A DNA stretch of 48,946 nt. It comes from Oscillospiraceae bacterium (lineage in GTDB: Bacteria; Bacillota_A; Clostridia; Oscillospirales; Oscillospiraceae). Positions 25,127-33,563 of the stretch are shown here, piece after piece. The translations under genes were made by a program, and so were the position numbers. The stretch's first letter is position 1; each line of letters starts with the position of its first letter. A model generated the notes under the pieces. It worked only from the letters and a program-made list of their open reading frames with translations, searched no databases and was not told the DNA's origin. Location: assembly GCA_017505505.1 (NCBI GenBank), contig JAFVPA010000001.1, positions 1 through 48,946 on the forward strand, given 5' to 3'.

Positions 25127-26043
25127 TGAAGAATCTGATGAACATTACCGATCTGACCGTCGAAGAGATCGACGAGCTGATCGCGGTTGCGGAAGATATT
25201 ATTGCGAATCCTGTAAAATATCAGGATGCCTGCCGCCATAAGCTGCTGGCCACCCTGTTCTTTGAGCCCTCCACCCGTACCCGTCTGAGCTTCGAATCTG
25301 CCATGCACCGCCTGGGCGGCAGCGTGGTGGGCTTCAGCGAAGCCGGTTCCTCCTCTTCTGCCAAGGGCGAGAGCCTGTCTGATACGGTTCAGACTGTGGG
25401 CTGCTATGCCGATATCATCGCCATGCGCCATCCCAAGGAAGGCGCTCCCGTGGTGGCGGCCCGCCGGGCGGGTGTGCCCATCATCAATGCCGGCGATGGT
25501 GCCCACAACCATCCCACCCAGACCCTGACAGACCTGCTGACCATCTGGCGCTGCAAGAAGCGGTTTAACGATCTGACCATCGGTCTGTGCGGCGACCTGA
25601 AGTTTGGCCGTACCGTCCACTCCCTGGTGGGTGCCATGGCCCGGTATACGGGTATCAAATTCGTCTTCATTGCCCCTGAAGAGCTGCGCTTCCCCCGCTA
25701 CATCATTGAGGATGAACTGGAAAGCCGGGGCATCGAGTACAAGGAAGTTGCCACCATGGAAGAGGTCATGCCCGAGTTGGATGTGCTGTACATGACCCGC
25801 GTCCAGCGTGAGCGGTTCTTCAACGAGGCCGACTATATCCGTCTGAAGGATACCTATATCCTGACCCCCGACAAGCTGGTCCCTGCCAAGGAGGATATGA
25901 TCGTCATGCATCCGCTGCCCCGTGTCAATGAGATTTCCGTTGCTGTGGACGACGATCCCCGGGCTATGTATTTCCCCCAGGCCAAGAACGGTATGTTCAT
26001 CCGTATGGCTCTGATCCTGAAAATGCTGGAGGTGACGGTATGA
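25126..26043 (+). CDS. pyrB: Aspartate carbamoyltransferase catalytic subunit
   Basis: A 305-residue enzyme forming carbamoyl-aspartate. Carbamoyl-phosphate site [13 protein letters not shown] (about 45-57), the SSSAKGES loop (about 76-83), [15 protein letters not shown] and the aspartate-domain [11 protein letters not shown]. It overlaps pyrI by four bases, so the enzyme is presumably the allosteric E. coli-like holoenzyme with regulatory chains. Start overlaps the pyrE stop (TAATG). Confidence 0.97.
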   Translation: MKNLMNITDLTVEEIDELIAVAEDIIANPVKYQDACRHKLLATLFFEPSTRTRLSFESAMHRLGGSVVGFSEAGSSSSAKGESLSDTVQTVGCYADIIAMRHPKEGAPVVAARRAGVPIINAGDGAHNHPTQTLTDLLTIWRCKKRFNDLTIGLCGDLKFGRTVHSLVGAMARYTGIKFVFIAPEELRFPRYIIEDELESRGIEYKEVATMEEVMPELDVLYMTRVQRERFFNEADYIRLKDTYILTPDKLVPAKEDMIVMHPLPRVNEISVAVDDDPRAMYFPQAKNGMFIRMALILKMLEVTV

Positions 26044-26453
26044 ACATCGGACACATTGAAAACGGCATCGTCCTGGACCACATCACCGCCGGAAACGGCA
26101 TGAACATCTACAATGTGCTGAATCTGGGCAAGCTGGACTGCACCGTGGCTCTGATCAAAAACGCCGACAGCCCCAAGATGGGCAAGAAGGACATCATCAA
26201 GATCAGCACCCACATGGACATCGACCTGGACATTCTGGGCTATCTGGATCCCGGAATTACCGTCAACATCATCCATGACGGCATCGTGGCCGAGCAGCGT
26301 CACGTGGCCCTGCCCCAGCGCGTGGTGGGTGTCATCAAGTGCAAAAACCCCCGCTGCATCACTTCCGTAGAGCGGGAGATCGTGCATGAGTTTAAGCTGA
26401 CAGACCCCGTCAAGAAGGTCTACCGCTGCATTTACTGCGAGCAGAAAGCATAA
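26040..26453 (+). CDS. pyrI: Aspartate carbamoyltransferase regulatory subunit
   Basis: A 137-residue regulatory chain that binds nucleotide effectors and the catalytic trimers. N-terminal allosteric domain ([14 protein letters not shown]) and a C-terminal Zn ribbon with CKNPRC and CIYC cysteine pairs. Slightly shorter than the E. coli chain (153). Start overlaps the pyrB stop (ATGA). Last gene of the operon. Confidence 0.96.
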   Translation: MNIGHIENGIVLDHITAGNGMNIYNVLNLGKLDCTVALIKNADSPKMGKKDIIKISTHMDIDLDILGYLDPGITVNIIHDGIVAEQRHVALPQRVVGVIKCKNPRCITSVEREIVHEFKLTDPVKKVYRCIYCEQKA

Positions 26454-26550
26454 GCGGGCATGTGCCCGTGGACAATGGCGTGCCTGATGGCTGAGCATTC
26501 AACCACAGCCGGGAGGCCCGCCCGGTTCGATACATGGTAATTATCTGACA

Positions 26551-26580
26551 AAAAAGCTCCGACGAAAGTCGGAGCTTTTT
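26551..26580. terminator. Bidirectional intrinsic terminator after the pyr operon
   Basis: Perfect 13-bp stem AAAAAGCTCCGAC (26551-26563) / GTCGGAGCTTTTT (26568-26580), GAAA tetraloop. It has T-tracts on both strands and so serves pyrI and the convergent minus-strand DUF4177 gene. The 95 bases before it hold only a small GGGCA/TGCCC hairpin and no gene. Confidence 0.92.
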
Positions 26581-26638
26581 GTACACTGTAAAATAAATGT
26601 TTTGTATGGAAATGGTTACGAAATGGAATTGGATTATT

Positions 26639-26845
26639 TTATACTTCCTTCTCAAAAATCAGATCCATCTCTTGCGTATGTCCTGTACCTCGCTGTTTTG
26701 TGGGAATAAAACCAACATATCTCCATCCATTTTCGGCTCTTTTGTTAATAATCGAACGGTAATTCTCGATGCTATATTTATTACCAGATCCAAAACCCCA
26801 GCCACCAAAATCACAGCAAACTGTTTCGTATTCATATTTGTACAT
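26639..26845 (-). CDS. DUF4177-like small protein
   Basis: A 68-residue protein with the DUF4177 pattern: YEYETVCCDF strand, IINKRAENGWRYVGFIPT, and a terminal strand MDLIFEKEV. Function of the family is unknown. GGGGGAT precedes the ATG at 26845. The gene and flanks are clearly more AT-rich than neighbouring genes, which could mean recent acquisition. A second ATG at 26850 in another frame is too close to the ribosome site. Confidence 0.75.
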   Translation of the reverse strand: MYKYEYETVCCDFGGWGFGSGNKYSIENYRSIINKRAENGWRYVGFIPTKQRGTGHTQEMDLIFEKEV

Positions 26846-26907
26846 TGCATATCCCCCTATAAATTGTCTTTCTCATTGTAAGGTTATCACACCATAAGAA
26901 AATTGTC

Positions 26908-26957
26908 AAAGATAAAGAAAAATGCTGAATGCCAGGTAAATTTAGCATTCAGCATTT
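26908..26957 (-). terminator. Intrinsic terminator after the DUF1846 gene
   Basis: Perfect 13-bp stem AAATGCTGAATGC (26920-26932) / GCATTCAGCATTT (26945-26957); on the minus strand TTCTTTATCTTT follows. Confidence 0.85.
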
Positions 26958-26973
26958 ATCATTTCGCATTTTA

Positions 26974-28440
26974 TTATCCCTGATACCGGGGCTCGCAGGT
27001 CAGATTCACGCCCAGACGCTTGAAGGTCCGCTCGTCCACGGCCGACAGAATCACGGAGGAGTGGACATCGCAGCCCCGGAGCTTGCCCAGCTGCTGCATG
27101 GCCAGGGCCGCCATGGGGTTGGTGGAGGCGGAGATGGACAGGGCAATGAGGGTCTCGTCGGTATGGAGCCGGGGATTCCGGTTGCCCAGATGGTTGGTTT
27201 TTAGCATTTGGATAGGCTCCAGGACGATGGGAGAGATCATGTGCAGATCGTCCGGCAGACCGCCCAGCTTTTTCAGGGCGTTCAGCAGCAGGGCAGAGGA
27301 GGCGCCCAGCAGGTCGGAGGTCCGGCCGGTGACGATGGTGCCGTCGGGCAGCTCCATGGCGGCGGCTGCATCGCCCGTCTCTTCTGCACGGGCCAGAGCA
27401 GGCTCTACCACCTTGCGGTCAGCTGCGGTGATGCCGGCCTTCTTCATCAGCAGCTCCAGCTTGCGGATGGCTTCTTCCACGTTTTTGCCCTTTTTCTGGT
27501 CACACAGGGCTTCGTAATAGCGGCGGAGGATCTCCTGCCGGGAGGCGTAGCGGGCGGCTTCGTCATCCACGATGCAGTTGCCCACCATGTTGACACCCAT
27601 ATCCGTGGGGGACTTGTAGGGACAATGGCCCAGGATCTTTTCGAAGATGGCAACGAGAACGGGATAGGCTTCCACGTCCCGGTTGTAGTTGACGGTGGTG
27701 ACCCCATAGGCATCTAAGTGGAAGGGATCGATCATGTTCACATCGTTCAAATCCGCGGTAGCGGCCTCATAGGCCAGGTTCACGGGGTGATTGATGGACA
27801 GGTTCCAGATGGGGAAGGTTTCAAACTTAGCGTAGCCTGCGGTGATGCCCCGCTCATGCTCGTGATACAGCTGGCTTAAGCAGGTGGCCAGCTTGCCGCT
27901 GCCGGGGCCGGGGGCGGTGACCACCACCAGAGAACGGCTGGTCTCAATGTAATCGTTCTTGCCAAAGCCGTTTTCACTGACGATGTTGGCGGTGTTGTTT
28001 GGATAGCCCTCGATATCGTAATGGTGATAGACCTTGATTCCCAATCCCTCCAGACGGGACTGGAAGGCCTTGGCCAGATTCTGATTATGGAAGCGGGTCA
28101 GGACCACGCTGGAAACATACAGACCGAAGCCACGGAAAACGTCGATGAGCCGGATCACATCCCGGTCATAGGTGATGCCCAGGTCGCCGCGAACCTTGTT
28201 CTTTTCGATATCATCTGCGTTGATGACGATGATCATCTCCACCTGATCCTTCAGCTGCAGCAGCATCCGCAGCTTGCTGTCCGGCTGGAAGCCGGGGAGC
28301 ACCCGGGAGGCATGGTTGTCGTCATAGAGCTTGCCGCCGAATTCCAGGTACAGCTTACCGCCGAACTGGGCGATCCGGTCACGAATATGGGCAGACTGCA
28401 TCTGCAAATACTTGTCGTTGTCAAATGCCAATTTGGCCAT
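26974..28440 (-). CDS. DUF1846 (UPF0371) family protein
   Basis: A 488-residue cytoplasmic protein matching the conserved UPF0371/DUF1846 family in length and sequence style. Seen: LYLEFGGKLYDDNHASRVLP near residue 30, VVTAPGPGSGKLATCLSQ (P-loop-like, about 175-192), FPIWNLSINHPVNLAYEAAT and MGVNMVGNCIVDDEAA. The biochemical role is not established. AGAGGCGA precedes the ATG at 28440. It has its own promoter and terminator, so it is monocistronic. Confidence 0.92.
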   Translation of the reverse strand: MAKLAFDNDKYLQMQSAHIRDRIAQFGGKLYLEFGGKLYDDNHASRVLPGFQPDSKLRMLLQLKDQVEMIIVINADDIEKNKVRGDLGITYDRDVIRLIDVFRGFGLYVSSVVLTRFHNQNLAKAFQSRLEGLGIKVYHHYDIEGYPNNTANIVSENGFGKNDYIETSRSLVVVTAPGPGSGKLATCLSQLYHEHERGITAGYAKFETFPIWNLSINHPVNLAYEAATADLNDVNMIDPFHLDAYGVTTVNYNRDVEAYPVLVAIFEKILGHCPYKSPTDMGVNMVGNCIVDDEAARYASRQEILRRYYEALCDQKKGKNVEEAIRKLELLMKKAGITAADRKVVEPALARAEETGDAAAAMELPDGTIVTGRTSDLLGASSALLLNALKKLGGLPDDLHMISPIVLEPIQMLKTNHLGNRNPRLHTDETLIALSISASTNPMAALAMQQLGKLRGCDVHSSVILSAVDERTFKRLGVNLTCEPRYQG

Positions 28441-28472
28441 AGTATCGCCTCTTTCAAAAATCACTACCCTTT

Positions 28473-28501
28473 ATTTTACTGCATTCGGCGAAAAATAGCA
28501 A
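28473..28501 (-). promoter_or_regulatory. Promoter of the DUF1846 gene
   Basis: Minus strand TTGCTA (28496-28501), 17-bp spacer, TAAAAT (28473-28478). Confidence 0.75.
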
Positions 28502-28560
28502 GTGGAATCCGTTGTATTTTTCATGGAGCACAGGCAGCTGACAAATTCTGACATTACACC

Positions 28561-28589
28561 TTGTGTCTGTGGAGAGACAGTGCTATAAT
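28561..28589 (+). promoter_or_regulatory. Promoter of the DUF5058-M20 operon
   Basis: TTGTGT (28561-28566), 17-bp spacer, TATAAT (28584-28589). Confidence 0.75.
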
Positions 28590-28623
28590 GAAACTATCTA
28601 TATCCATTTTGGAGGTGTATGAA

Positions 28624-29373
28624 ATGGAATTTTCTGTCAACCATCCACTGCTTTTCCTGCTGGCGGGCTTCCTGGTGGCTGTGGTTTTGGCCCAGTCGGT
28701 CTACTTTCTGGTGAAGGCCCTGCGCCGCAGCAAGCAGATCGGAATGGACCAGACGAAGATCAAAAAGACCATCAAGACGGCTGCGGTGTTCACCATCGCT
28801 CCGGCGGTGTCCATTGTTATCAGCGTTATCACTCTGAGCAAGAGCCTGGGCCTGCCGCTGCCCTGGCTGCGGCTGAGTGTGGTGGGTTCTCTCAGCTACG
28901 AGGCCATTGCGGCATCCAACGCCGTCAGCGCCATGGGCCTGACTCTGGGTAAGATCGACCATCTGACGGCCCAGCAGTTCGTGAATATCACCCTGGTCAT
29001 GACCATTTCCATCATGCTGGGTATCTGGCTGGTTCCTGCCATTGGCAAAAAGCTGCTGAAGGGCATGTCCAGCCTGGAAAACCGGGATAAGAAGTGGGCG
29101 GATATTTTCCAGAACGCCATGTTCATCGGTATGATTGCGGCTTTCCTGGGATTCGTGTTCTGCGATTTCTCCCGGCTGTGGATCCCCGGTGACTACACGC
29201 CTACCTCCGGCCTGGTGCCTGTGGCAGTCATGGCGGTGGCGGCTGTGGTGATGGTGGTCTGCGGACTGCTGATGAAAAAGCCTAAGTTTGCCTGGTTGGG
29301 GGATTATGCGCTGCCCATCTCTCTGATTTTGGGTATGGCTTCTGCGATCCCCATCACCGCCTGGCTGGGCTAA
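28624..29373 (+). CDS. DUF5058 family membrane protein
   Basis: A 249-residue integral membrane protein with about six hydrophobic segments. A cytosolic basic stretch RRSKQIGMDQTKIKKTIKTA follows the first segment, and GSLSYEAIAASNAVSAMGL is a conserved-looking polar membrane motif. I recognise the DUF5058 family; its function is unknown. GGAGGTG precedes the ATG at 28624; the longer in-frame reading starts inside the promoter and is rejected. It is followed after 12 bp by a second membrane protein and then an M20 peptidase, all in one transcript. Confidence 0.82.
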   Translation: MEFSVNHPLLFLLAGFLVAVVLAQSVYFLVKALRRSKQIGMDQTKIKKTIKTAAVFTIAPAVSIVISVITLSKSLGLPLPWLRLSVVGSLSYEAIAASNAVSAMGLTLGKIDHLTAQQFVNITLVMTISIMLGIWLVPAIGKKLLKGMSSLENRDKKWADIFQNAMFIGMIAAFLGFVFCDFSRLWIPGDYTPTSGLVPVAVMAVAAVVMVVCGLLMKKPKFAWLGDYALPISLILGMASAIPITAWLG

Positions 29374-29385
29374 GGAGGTACGGAC

Positions 29386-30051
29386 ATGAAAAAAGAAATG
29401 AGCTATATTGATTCTGTTTATCGTGACGGTACCATCTGGAACCTGTCCGTCATGGTTCTGCTGCTGGCCTTTCCTCTGACGGTGGCGGCCATCTTTGGCG
29501 CGGCTCCCGACTGGAAGGCACTGGGTATCGGTCTGGTGGCAACGGCCCCCATGTACTGGGCGGTTGGCACCATCGAGACCATCACCTTCGTTCCCATGCT
29601 GGGTGCCGGTGGTTCTTACTTAAGTTTCGTTACCGGTAACATTTCCAACCTGAAGCTGCCCTGTGCCATCAATGCGCTGGAGCAGAACGGTGTCAGCGCC
29701 AACTCCGAGGAGGGCGAGATCATCTCCACCATTGCCATCGCTACATCCTCCATTGTGACTACCATCATTATCATCCTCGGCGTTATCTGCATCGTGCCGC
29801 TGACGCCGATCCTGGAGGCTCCTGTGCTGGCTCCTGCCTTCGAGCAGATGCTGCCGGCCTTGTTTGGCGGCTTGGGCGTAGCCTTCGTCAGCAAGAACTG
29901 GAAGCTTGCCATTGCTCCTGTGCTTCTGATGCTGGTGCTGTTTATCTTTATCCCGGCCCTGGATGCAGGTACCGTAGGCATCATGGTTCCTGTTTCTGTG
30001 GTATTCACTATCGCCGTAGCCCGGGTGCTGTACAAGAGGGGAGTGCTGTAA
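29386..30051 (+). CDS. Integral membrane partner of the DUF5058 protein
   Basis: A 221-residue protein with about five to six hydrophobic segments. Between segments is a notable polar stretch GAGGSYLSFVTGNISNLKLP followed by CAINALEQNG, and an acidic SANSEEGEI before a long hydrophobic run. These resemble substrate-facing motifs in transporters. I do not recognise a named family. AAGGAGGT precedes the ATG. The one-base gap to the peptidase gene indicates tight coupling. Confidence 0.75.
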   Translation: MKKEMSYIDSVYRDGTIWNLSVMVLLLAFPLTVAAIFGAAPDWKALGIGLVATAPMYWAVGTIETITFVPMLGAGGSYLSFVTGNISNLKLPCAINALEQNGVSANSEEGEIISTIAIATSSIVTTIIIILGVICIVPLTPILEAPVLAPAFEQMLPALFGGLGVAFVSKNWKLAIAPVLLMLVLFIFIPALDAGTVGIMVPVSVVFTIAVARVLYKRGVL

Positions 30052-30052
30052 T

Positions 30053-31486
30053 ATGATCGGATACATTATTTTGTTCCTGCTGGCGCTGTTCGTGGCGGTC
30101 ATTGCGGTTCGCACCATTCGGTTCAAGCCCAAGGCCCAGCCTGTGGTTTCTGATGAAGAATATAAGTTCGACAAGGAAGCCGCGGTAGATGCTCTGGCCC
30201 AGCTGGTGCGCTGCAAGACCGTCTCCTACAATGACCATTCTCTGGAAGATGACGCGGAGTTTGACAAGCTGATCGCCCTGCTTCCGGGGCTGTATCCCCG
30301 GGTGTTCGATGTCTGCTCTGTGAATCAGCTGCCGGACCGGGCGCTGCTGCTGCGCTGGCCCGGTAAGCATCCCGGGGACCCGGCGGTGCTGATGGCACAC
30401 TACGATGTGGTGCCTGTGAATGAAGAAAACTGGGAGAAGCCTCCCTTTGCAGGTATCCTGGAGGACGGCATCCTTTGGGGCCGGGGCACCCTGGATACCA
30501 AGGTCACCTTCAATGGTATTTTCTCCGCGGCAAACTACCTGATCGCCAAGGGCTTCCAGCCGGAGAATGATATCTACTTCGCCTTCTCCGGAGGGGAAGA
30601 GGTCAACGGTAAGGGCGCACCCAACATTGTTCAGTATTTTATCGACCACAATATCCAGCCCGCCATCGTTGTGGACGAGGGCGGCGCCGTAGTGGAGAAT
30701 GTATTCCCCGGCGTGAAACAGCCCTGCGGTCTTATCGGTATCGCGGAGAAGGGTATGATGAACGCCCAGTACCGTACTGTTTCCGCCGGCGGCCATGCCT
30801 CCGCACCCAAGCCCCATACTCCTGTAGGTGTGCTGGCCGCAGCCTGCAAGCGGGTAGAGGACCATCCCTTCAAGGCCCACATCGAAGGTCCTGCGGCACA
30901 GATGTTTGACACTCTGGGGCGCTACTCCAACCTGCTGTACCGTGTGATCTTCGCCAACATGTGGTGCTTCGGCTGGGTCATCGACCTGCTGGGCCGCAAA
31001 TCCGGCGGTGAGATGAACGCGCTGGTCCGTACCACCGTGGCGTTTACCCAGATGGAGGGCAGCTCCGCCCGGAACGTGATTCCTCCGGAGGCCAAGATGG
31101 TTGCTAATATGCGACTGAATCCCCATGACAGCGTAGCTTCCGCCCTGGCGTACTTAAAAAAGACCGTCAAGGATCCCAGTGTGGAAATTACGGCGCTGGA
31201 ATCCTTTGAACCCAGCCCGATTTCTGAGACCGGATGCCCCGCCTGGGACAAAGTAGCCTCTGCAGTGGCTTCCACCTGGAAGGGCTGTATCGTGTCTCCT
31301 TACCTGATGGTCCAGTGCTCCGATTCCCGGCATTACGGTAAGATCTCCAACCATGTGTACCGGTTCTCCGCCATGGATATGACAGCGGAGGAACGCTCCA
31401 CCATTCACGGAAACAACGAACGCATCCGTGTTGAAAGCATAGCCAAGGCTGTGGAATTCTACATCCGGCTGATGAAGCAGTGTTAA
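30053..31486 (+). CDS. Membrane-anchored M20 family metallopeptidase
   Basis: A 477-residue zinc hydrolase of the M20 family, nearest in look to the Cps1/PM20D1 type acting on dipeptides or N-acyl amino acids. An N-terminal membrane segment (residues 3-20) anchors it. Metal and catalytic residues: MAHYDVVPVN (His116, Asp118), GRGTLDTK (Asp148), SGGEEVNG (catalytic Glu182 and ligand Glu183), a later DEGG (about 212) and C-terminal SRHYGKISNH. A dimerisation/lid domain lies between. It starts one base after the upstream membrane gene. Orientation of the catalytic domain is probably cytosolic or outside depending on anchor charge; not decidable here. Confidence 0.88.
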   Translation: MIGYIILFLLALFVAVIAVRTIRFKPKAQPVVSDEEYKFDKEAAVDALAQLVRCKTVSYNDHSLEDDAEFDKLIALLPGLYPRVFDVCSVNQLPDRALLLRWPGKHPGDPAVLMAHYDVVPVNEENWEKPPFAGILEDGILWGRGTLDTKVTFNGIFSAANYLIAKGFQPENDIYFAFSGGEEVNGKGAPNIVQYFIDHNIQPAIVVDEGGAVVENVFPGVKQPCGLIGIAEKGMMNAQYRTVSAGGHASAPKPHTPVGVLAAACKRVEDHPFKAHIEGPAAQMFDTLGRYSNLLYRVIFANMWCFGWVIDLLGRKSGGEMNALVRTTVAFTQMEGSSARNVIPPEAKMVANMRLNPHDSVASALAYLKKTVKDPSVEITALESFEPSPISETGCPAWDKVASAVASTWKGCIVSPYLMVQCSDSRHYGKISNHVYRFSAMDMTAEERSTIHGNNERIRVESIAKAVEFYIRLMKQC

Positions 31487-31496
31487 AAACAAAGAG

Positions 31497-31535
31497 AAGG
31501 GGAGAGCTGCAGCGTGGCTCTCCCCTCTGTGTTTT
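31497..31535 (+). terminator. Intrinsic terminator after the M20 gene
   Basis: Stem GGGGAGAGC (31499-31507) / GCTCTCCCC (31517-31525), then TCTGTGTTTT. Confidence 0.8.
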
Positions 31536-31557
31536 GCCAGAGTCGAAATATGTCCCA

Positions 31558-31692
31558 TGTAGGGGAGTGGCATTGTTCCTCACATCTGGCAGCATAATAG
31601 AGGCTTATTCGATCTGAACTGTGAAAATGCCAATATGCTGCTTCTGTATATGCACGGTAACGCTGCGGGCGGGGCAATGCCCCGCCCCTACA
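31558..31692. repeat. GTAGGG-family repeat, copy 6 (135 bp, GCAATGC subtype)
   Basis: Left end TGTAGGGGAGTGGCATTGTT (partly decayed); right end GGCGGGGCAATGCCCCGCCC then CTACA. It sits between two convergent genes with their terminators on each side; nothing else is in the 31487-31799 gap. Confidence 0.82.
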
Positions 31693-31740
31693 ATGTGTGT
31701 GAGATTTATAAGAAAAATGATGATTCTCCACGGAAAAAGA

Positions 31741-31766
31741 AAATCCCGGCAGCCGTAGCTGCCGGG
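31741..31766 (-). terminator. Intrinsic terminator of the surface protein gene
   Basis: Stem CCCGGCAGC (31745-31753) / GCTGCCGGG (31758-31766); on the minus strand ATTTTCTTTTT follows. Confidence 0.85.
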
Positions 31767-31799
31767 TATTTTCATTAGGAATTTAAGTAAGTCCTTTGC

Positions 31800-32930
31800 T
31801 TAGAAAGCACGCTTCTTGTTCAGGTAGAACATGACAGCCAGAGCGCTGGCGGACAGGCCCAGAACGAAGATGGGAGCAAAGATGGTGTCACCGGTCTTGG
31901 GGTTGGAAGAGTCAGCGGTGTAGGTGCCGCGGGCGGTGACGTTGGTAGCCATGACGTTGATGAAGACGTAGTTCTCCTGACGTGCCTGATCCAGGTTGAT
32001 GAAGGTGTCATACTTACCGGAGTCGGTAACAAAGTTCAGAGCCCAGTTGCCCTTGCCCATGTACAGACCGTCCAGGATGATGCCCTTGTTGGAATCAGTG
32101 GCGTAGTAGTAATCGTCAACGATGGTCAGGGTCTCACTCAGAGAAACGGTGTTGTCCAGAGCAATGGTATCATTGATCTTGATGGTCTTGGCAGGAACGT
32201 CGACCTTGTTGTTGACATAGATGTTCAGGTAGATGTCCCAGGGGAACTTGTTGGCGGGAGTGGTAGCTTCGGGCTCGGTGGGCTTGGGCTCTTCCTGGAC
32301 CTTCTTGTTGGTCAGAACGAAAGAAACGGTGTCACCCTCGGGGACCTGGCCTTCGTAACCAACGTTGGTCTGATACAGATGGCTCCAGACCTTGGTGCAG
32401 GTGTAGTTAGCCTGCCAGTCGTTGCTTCTGTCGAAGACATGGTAGTACAGGATGTCCTTGGCATTGGCCAGCTCATCCTTGGGAGTGAAGGAACCGGACT
32501 TGACGACCTCGCCGCTCTCAGCGTACTTCAGTTCCCAGGCGATGTCCTTGCGGACGACGGGAGCCTGAGTTTCAGCGGGAGCCTGGGTCTCAGTGGGGGG
32601 AGTAGTGGCTTCAATAGCGATGTGAACACCGCGGTCACCGGGGACCATCTTGGTGTCCATGGTTGCTTCGCCCTTGCCTTCGGCGTAGTAGATGTAGGGA
32701 TTACCGCTAACGGCATAGCCGGTCATATCGAAACCGGAAGCATTCAACAGTTCCTGAACGGTATTGCCAGCATCAGAAATAGCAACGTTTGCATTTTCGT
32801 GGATGACTGCGCCGTCCTTCTTGATAACGACCTTAGTCACGCTTGCAGCAGAAGCTGCGAAGGGCACTGCAGAAACCAGCAGAATTGCCACGAGAACGAG
32901 GCTCATCAGCTTTTTCATTGCATTTTTCAT
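31800..32930 (-). CDS. Cell-wall-anchored surface protein with NPKTGD sorting signal
   Basis: A 376-residue secreted protein. A signal peptide (residues 1-29, ending FAASAAS) is followed by a strand-rich region with AGNTVQELLNASGFDMTGY, a Thr/Pro/Glu linker, two further domains of beta type, and a second short Pro/Glu/Thr linker. The C-terminus has the sortase motif NPKTGD (about 343-348), a hydrophobic segment and the tail KKRAF. The role may be adhesion or matrix; no catalytic motif is seen. The ATG at 32930 follows AGGAGGT; the in-frame extension to 33056 covers the leader. No sortase gene is in the window. Confidence 0.85.
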   Translation of the reverse strand: MKNAMKKLMSLVLVAILLVSAVPFAASAASVTKVVIKKDGAVIHENANVAISDAGNTVQELLNASGFDMTGYAVSGNPYIYYAEGKGEATMDTKMVPGDRGVHIAIEATTPPTETQAPAETQAPVVRKDIAWELKYAESGEVVKSGSFTPKDELANAKDILYYHVFDRSNDWQANYTCTKVWSHLYQTNVGYEGQVPEGDTVSFVLTNKKVQEEPKPTEPEATTPANKFPWDIYLNIYVNNKVDVPAKTIKINDTIALDNTVSLSETLTIVDDYYYATDSNKGIILDGLYMGKGNWALNFVTDSGKYDTFINLDQARQENYVFINVMATNVTARGTYTADSSNPKTGDTIFAPIFVLGLSASALAVMFYLNKKRAF

Positions 32931-33000
32931 TGTTTTCAAACCTCCTAATGAAATATGTACGTTTTTGAAATTTTTGCCGGTCATCAAGATCGTCGCCCTC

Positions 33001-33030
33001 GGAAGAGTCCGGGGACATCCGCAGGCCAGT
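33001..33030 (-). promoter_or_regulatory. Hairpin-rich 5' leader of the surface protein gene
   Basis: About 120 bases of leader separate the promoter from the ATG at 32930. It contains a CGCAGG/CCTGCG hairpin (about 33020-33037) and a GGGGACATCC region. I could not match it to a known riboswitch. Confidence 0.35.
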
Positions 33031-33058
33031 CCTGCGCCAGCATCTGTTTCATACACGC

Positions 33059-33087
33059 ATTATAACCTATCTTTGTCATTTCGTCAA
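33059..33087 (-). promoter_or_regulatory. Promoter of the surface protein gene
   Basis: Minus strand TTGACG (33082-33087), 17-bp spacer, TATAAT (33059-33064). Confidence 0.88.
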
Positions 33088-33280
33088 TAGGAAAATTACA
33101 AAATATTACAAAAACATTTACGGATTTTAACATTTAAAGAATTCTTAAGAAACAAAAAGCCTATAATACCGGGATTTTTTTCTTGCGGCGAAATATAAAA
33201 GTTACAAAATGATACCAAAATGTGAAACAGAAAAATGGCCGGATTATTCTACGCCTGCGTCTGGCCGGGAAACAAAATAA
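33088..33280. other. AT-rich intergenic stretch without a gene
   Basis: Strongly AT-rich, with ATTACAAAATATTACAAAAA-type near-repeats at about 33095-33115 and GTTACAAAATGA at about 33201. No reading frame or RNA gene seen. Possible upstream-element or nucleoid-protein binding DNA for the flanking divergent promoters. Confidence 0.4.
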
Positions 33281-33289
33281 ACGTTTTTT

Positions 33290-33473
33290 GTGGTTATCCC
33301 TTTTAATAAGCAAACATCGGAATCAAAATGGAAATATGCACCTACTGTAGGGCGGCTTGCCTTCAAGCCGCCGCTTTGCACGCAGATTTACCCTTTTTGC
33401 GGCGGGCTGAGGGCAGCCCGCCCTACTGTGGTATATTCAAATAGATACGGTGCTTATTTAAGGTGATAACCAC
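33290..33473. repeat. Larger imperfect inverted repeat enclosing repeat copy 7
   Basis: Left arm GTGGTTATCCCTTTTAATAA then GCA (33290-33312) matches the complement of the right arm (33451-33473) at 20 of 23 positions. An AACGTT-type extension is present outside both arms. The GTAGGG copy lies between the arms. Confidence 0.65.
33347..33426. repeat. GTAGGG-family repeat, copy 7 (80 bp, CTTG subtype)
   Basis: Left end GTAGGGCGGCTTGCCTTCAA then GCCGCCG; right end GGCGGGCTGAGGGCAGCCCG then CCCTAC. Same orientation and end asymmetry as copies 1 and 9. Confidence 0.85.
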
Positions 33474-33492
33474 AACGTTTTTTTATAACAAA

Positions 33493-33543
33493 GTTGACAA
33501 ATCAACAAAAGCTTGTTATGATACATGAGGTTGAGAGATCAAC
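33493..33543 (+). promoter_or_regulatory. marR promoter with two identical operator palindromes
   Basis: Promoter TTGACA (33494-33499), 17-bp spacer, TATGAT (33517-33522). Operator 1, GTTGA-CAAA-TCAAC (33493-33506), covers the -35 box. Operator 2, GTTGA-GAGA-TCAAC (33530-33543), lies just after the expected start. Centres are 37 bp apart. This is the layout expected for MarR self-repression. Confidence 0.88.
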
Positions 33544-33563
33544 ATTAACGGAGGTAAGAAATC

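Noticed and set aside
26454..26550. GGTTCGATAC resembling a tRNA T-arm
   Set aside because: The flanking bases do not form the five-pair T stem and no acceptor, D or anticodon arms are present.
33001..33050. Cyclic-di-GMP riboswitch in the surface-protein leader
   Set aside because: The conserved core segments of that class are not present.
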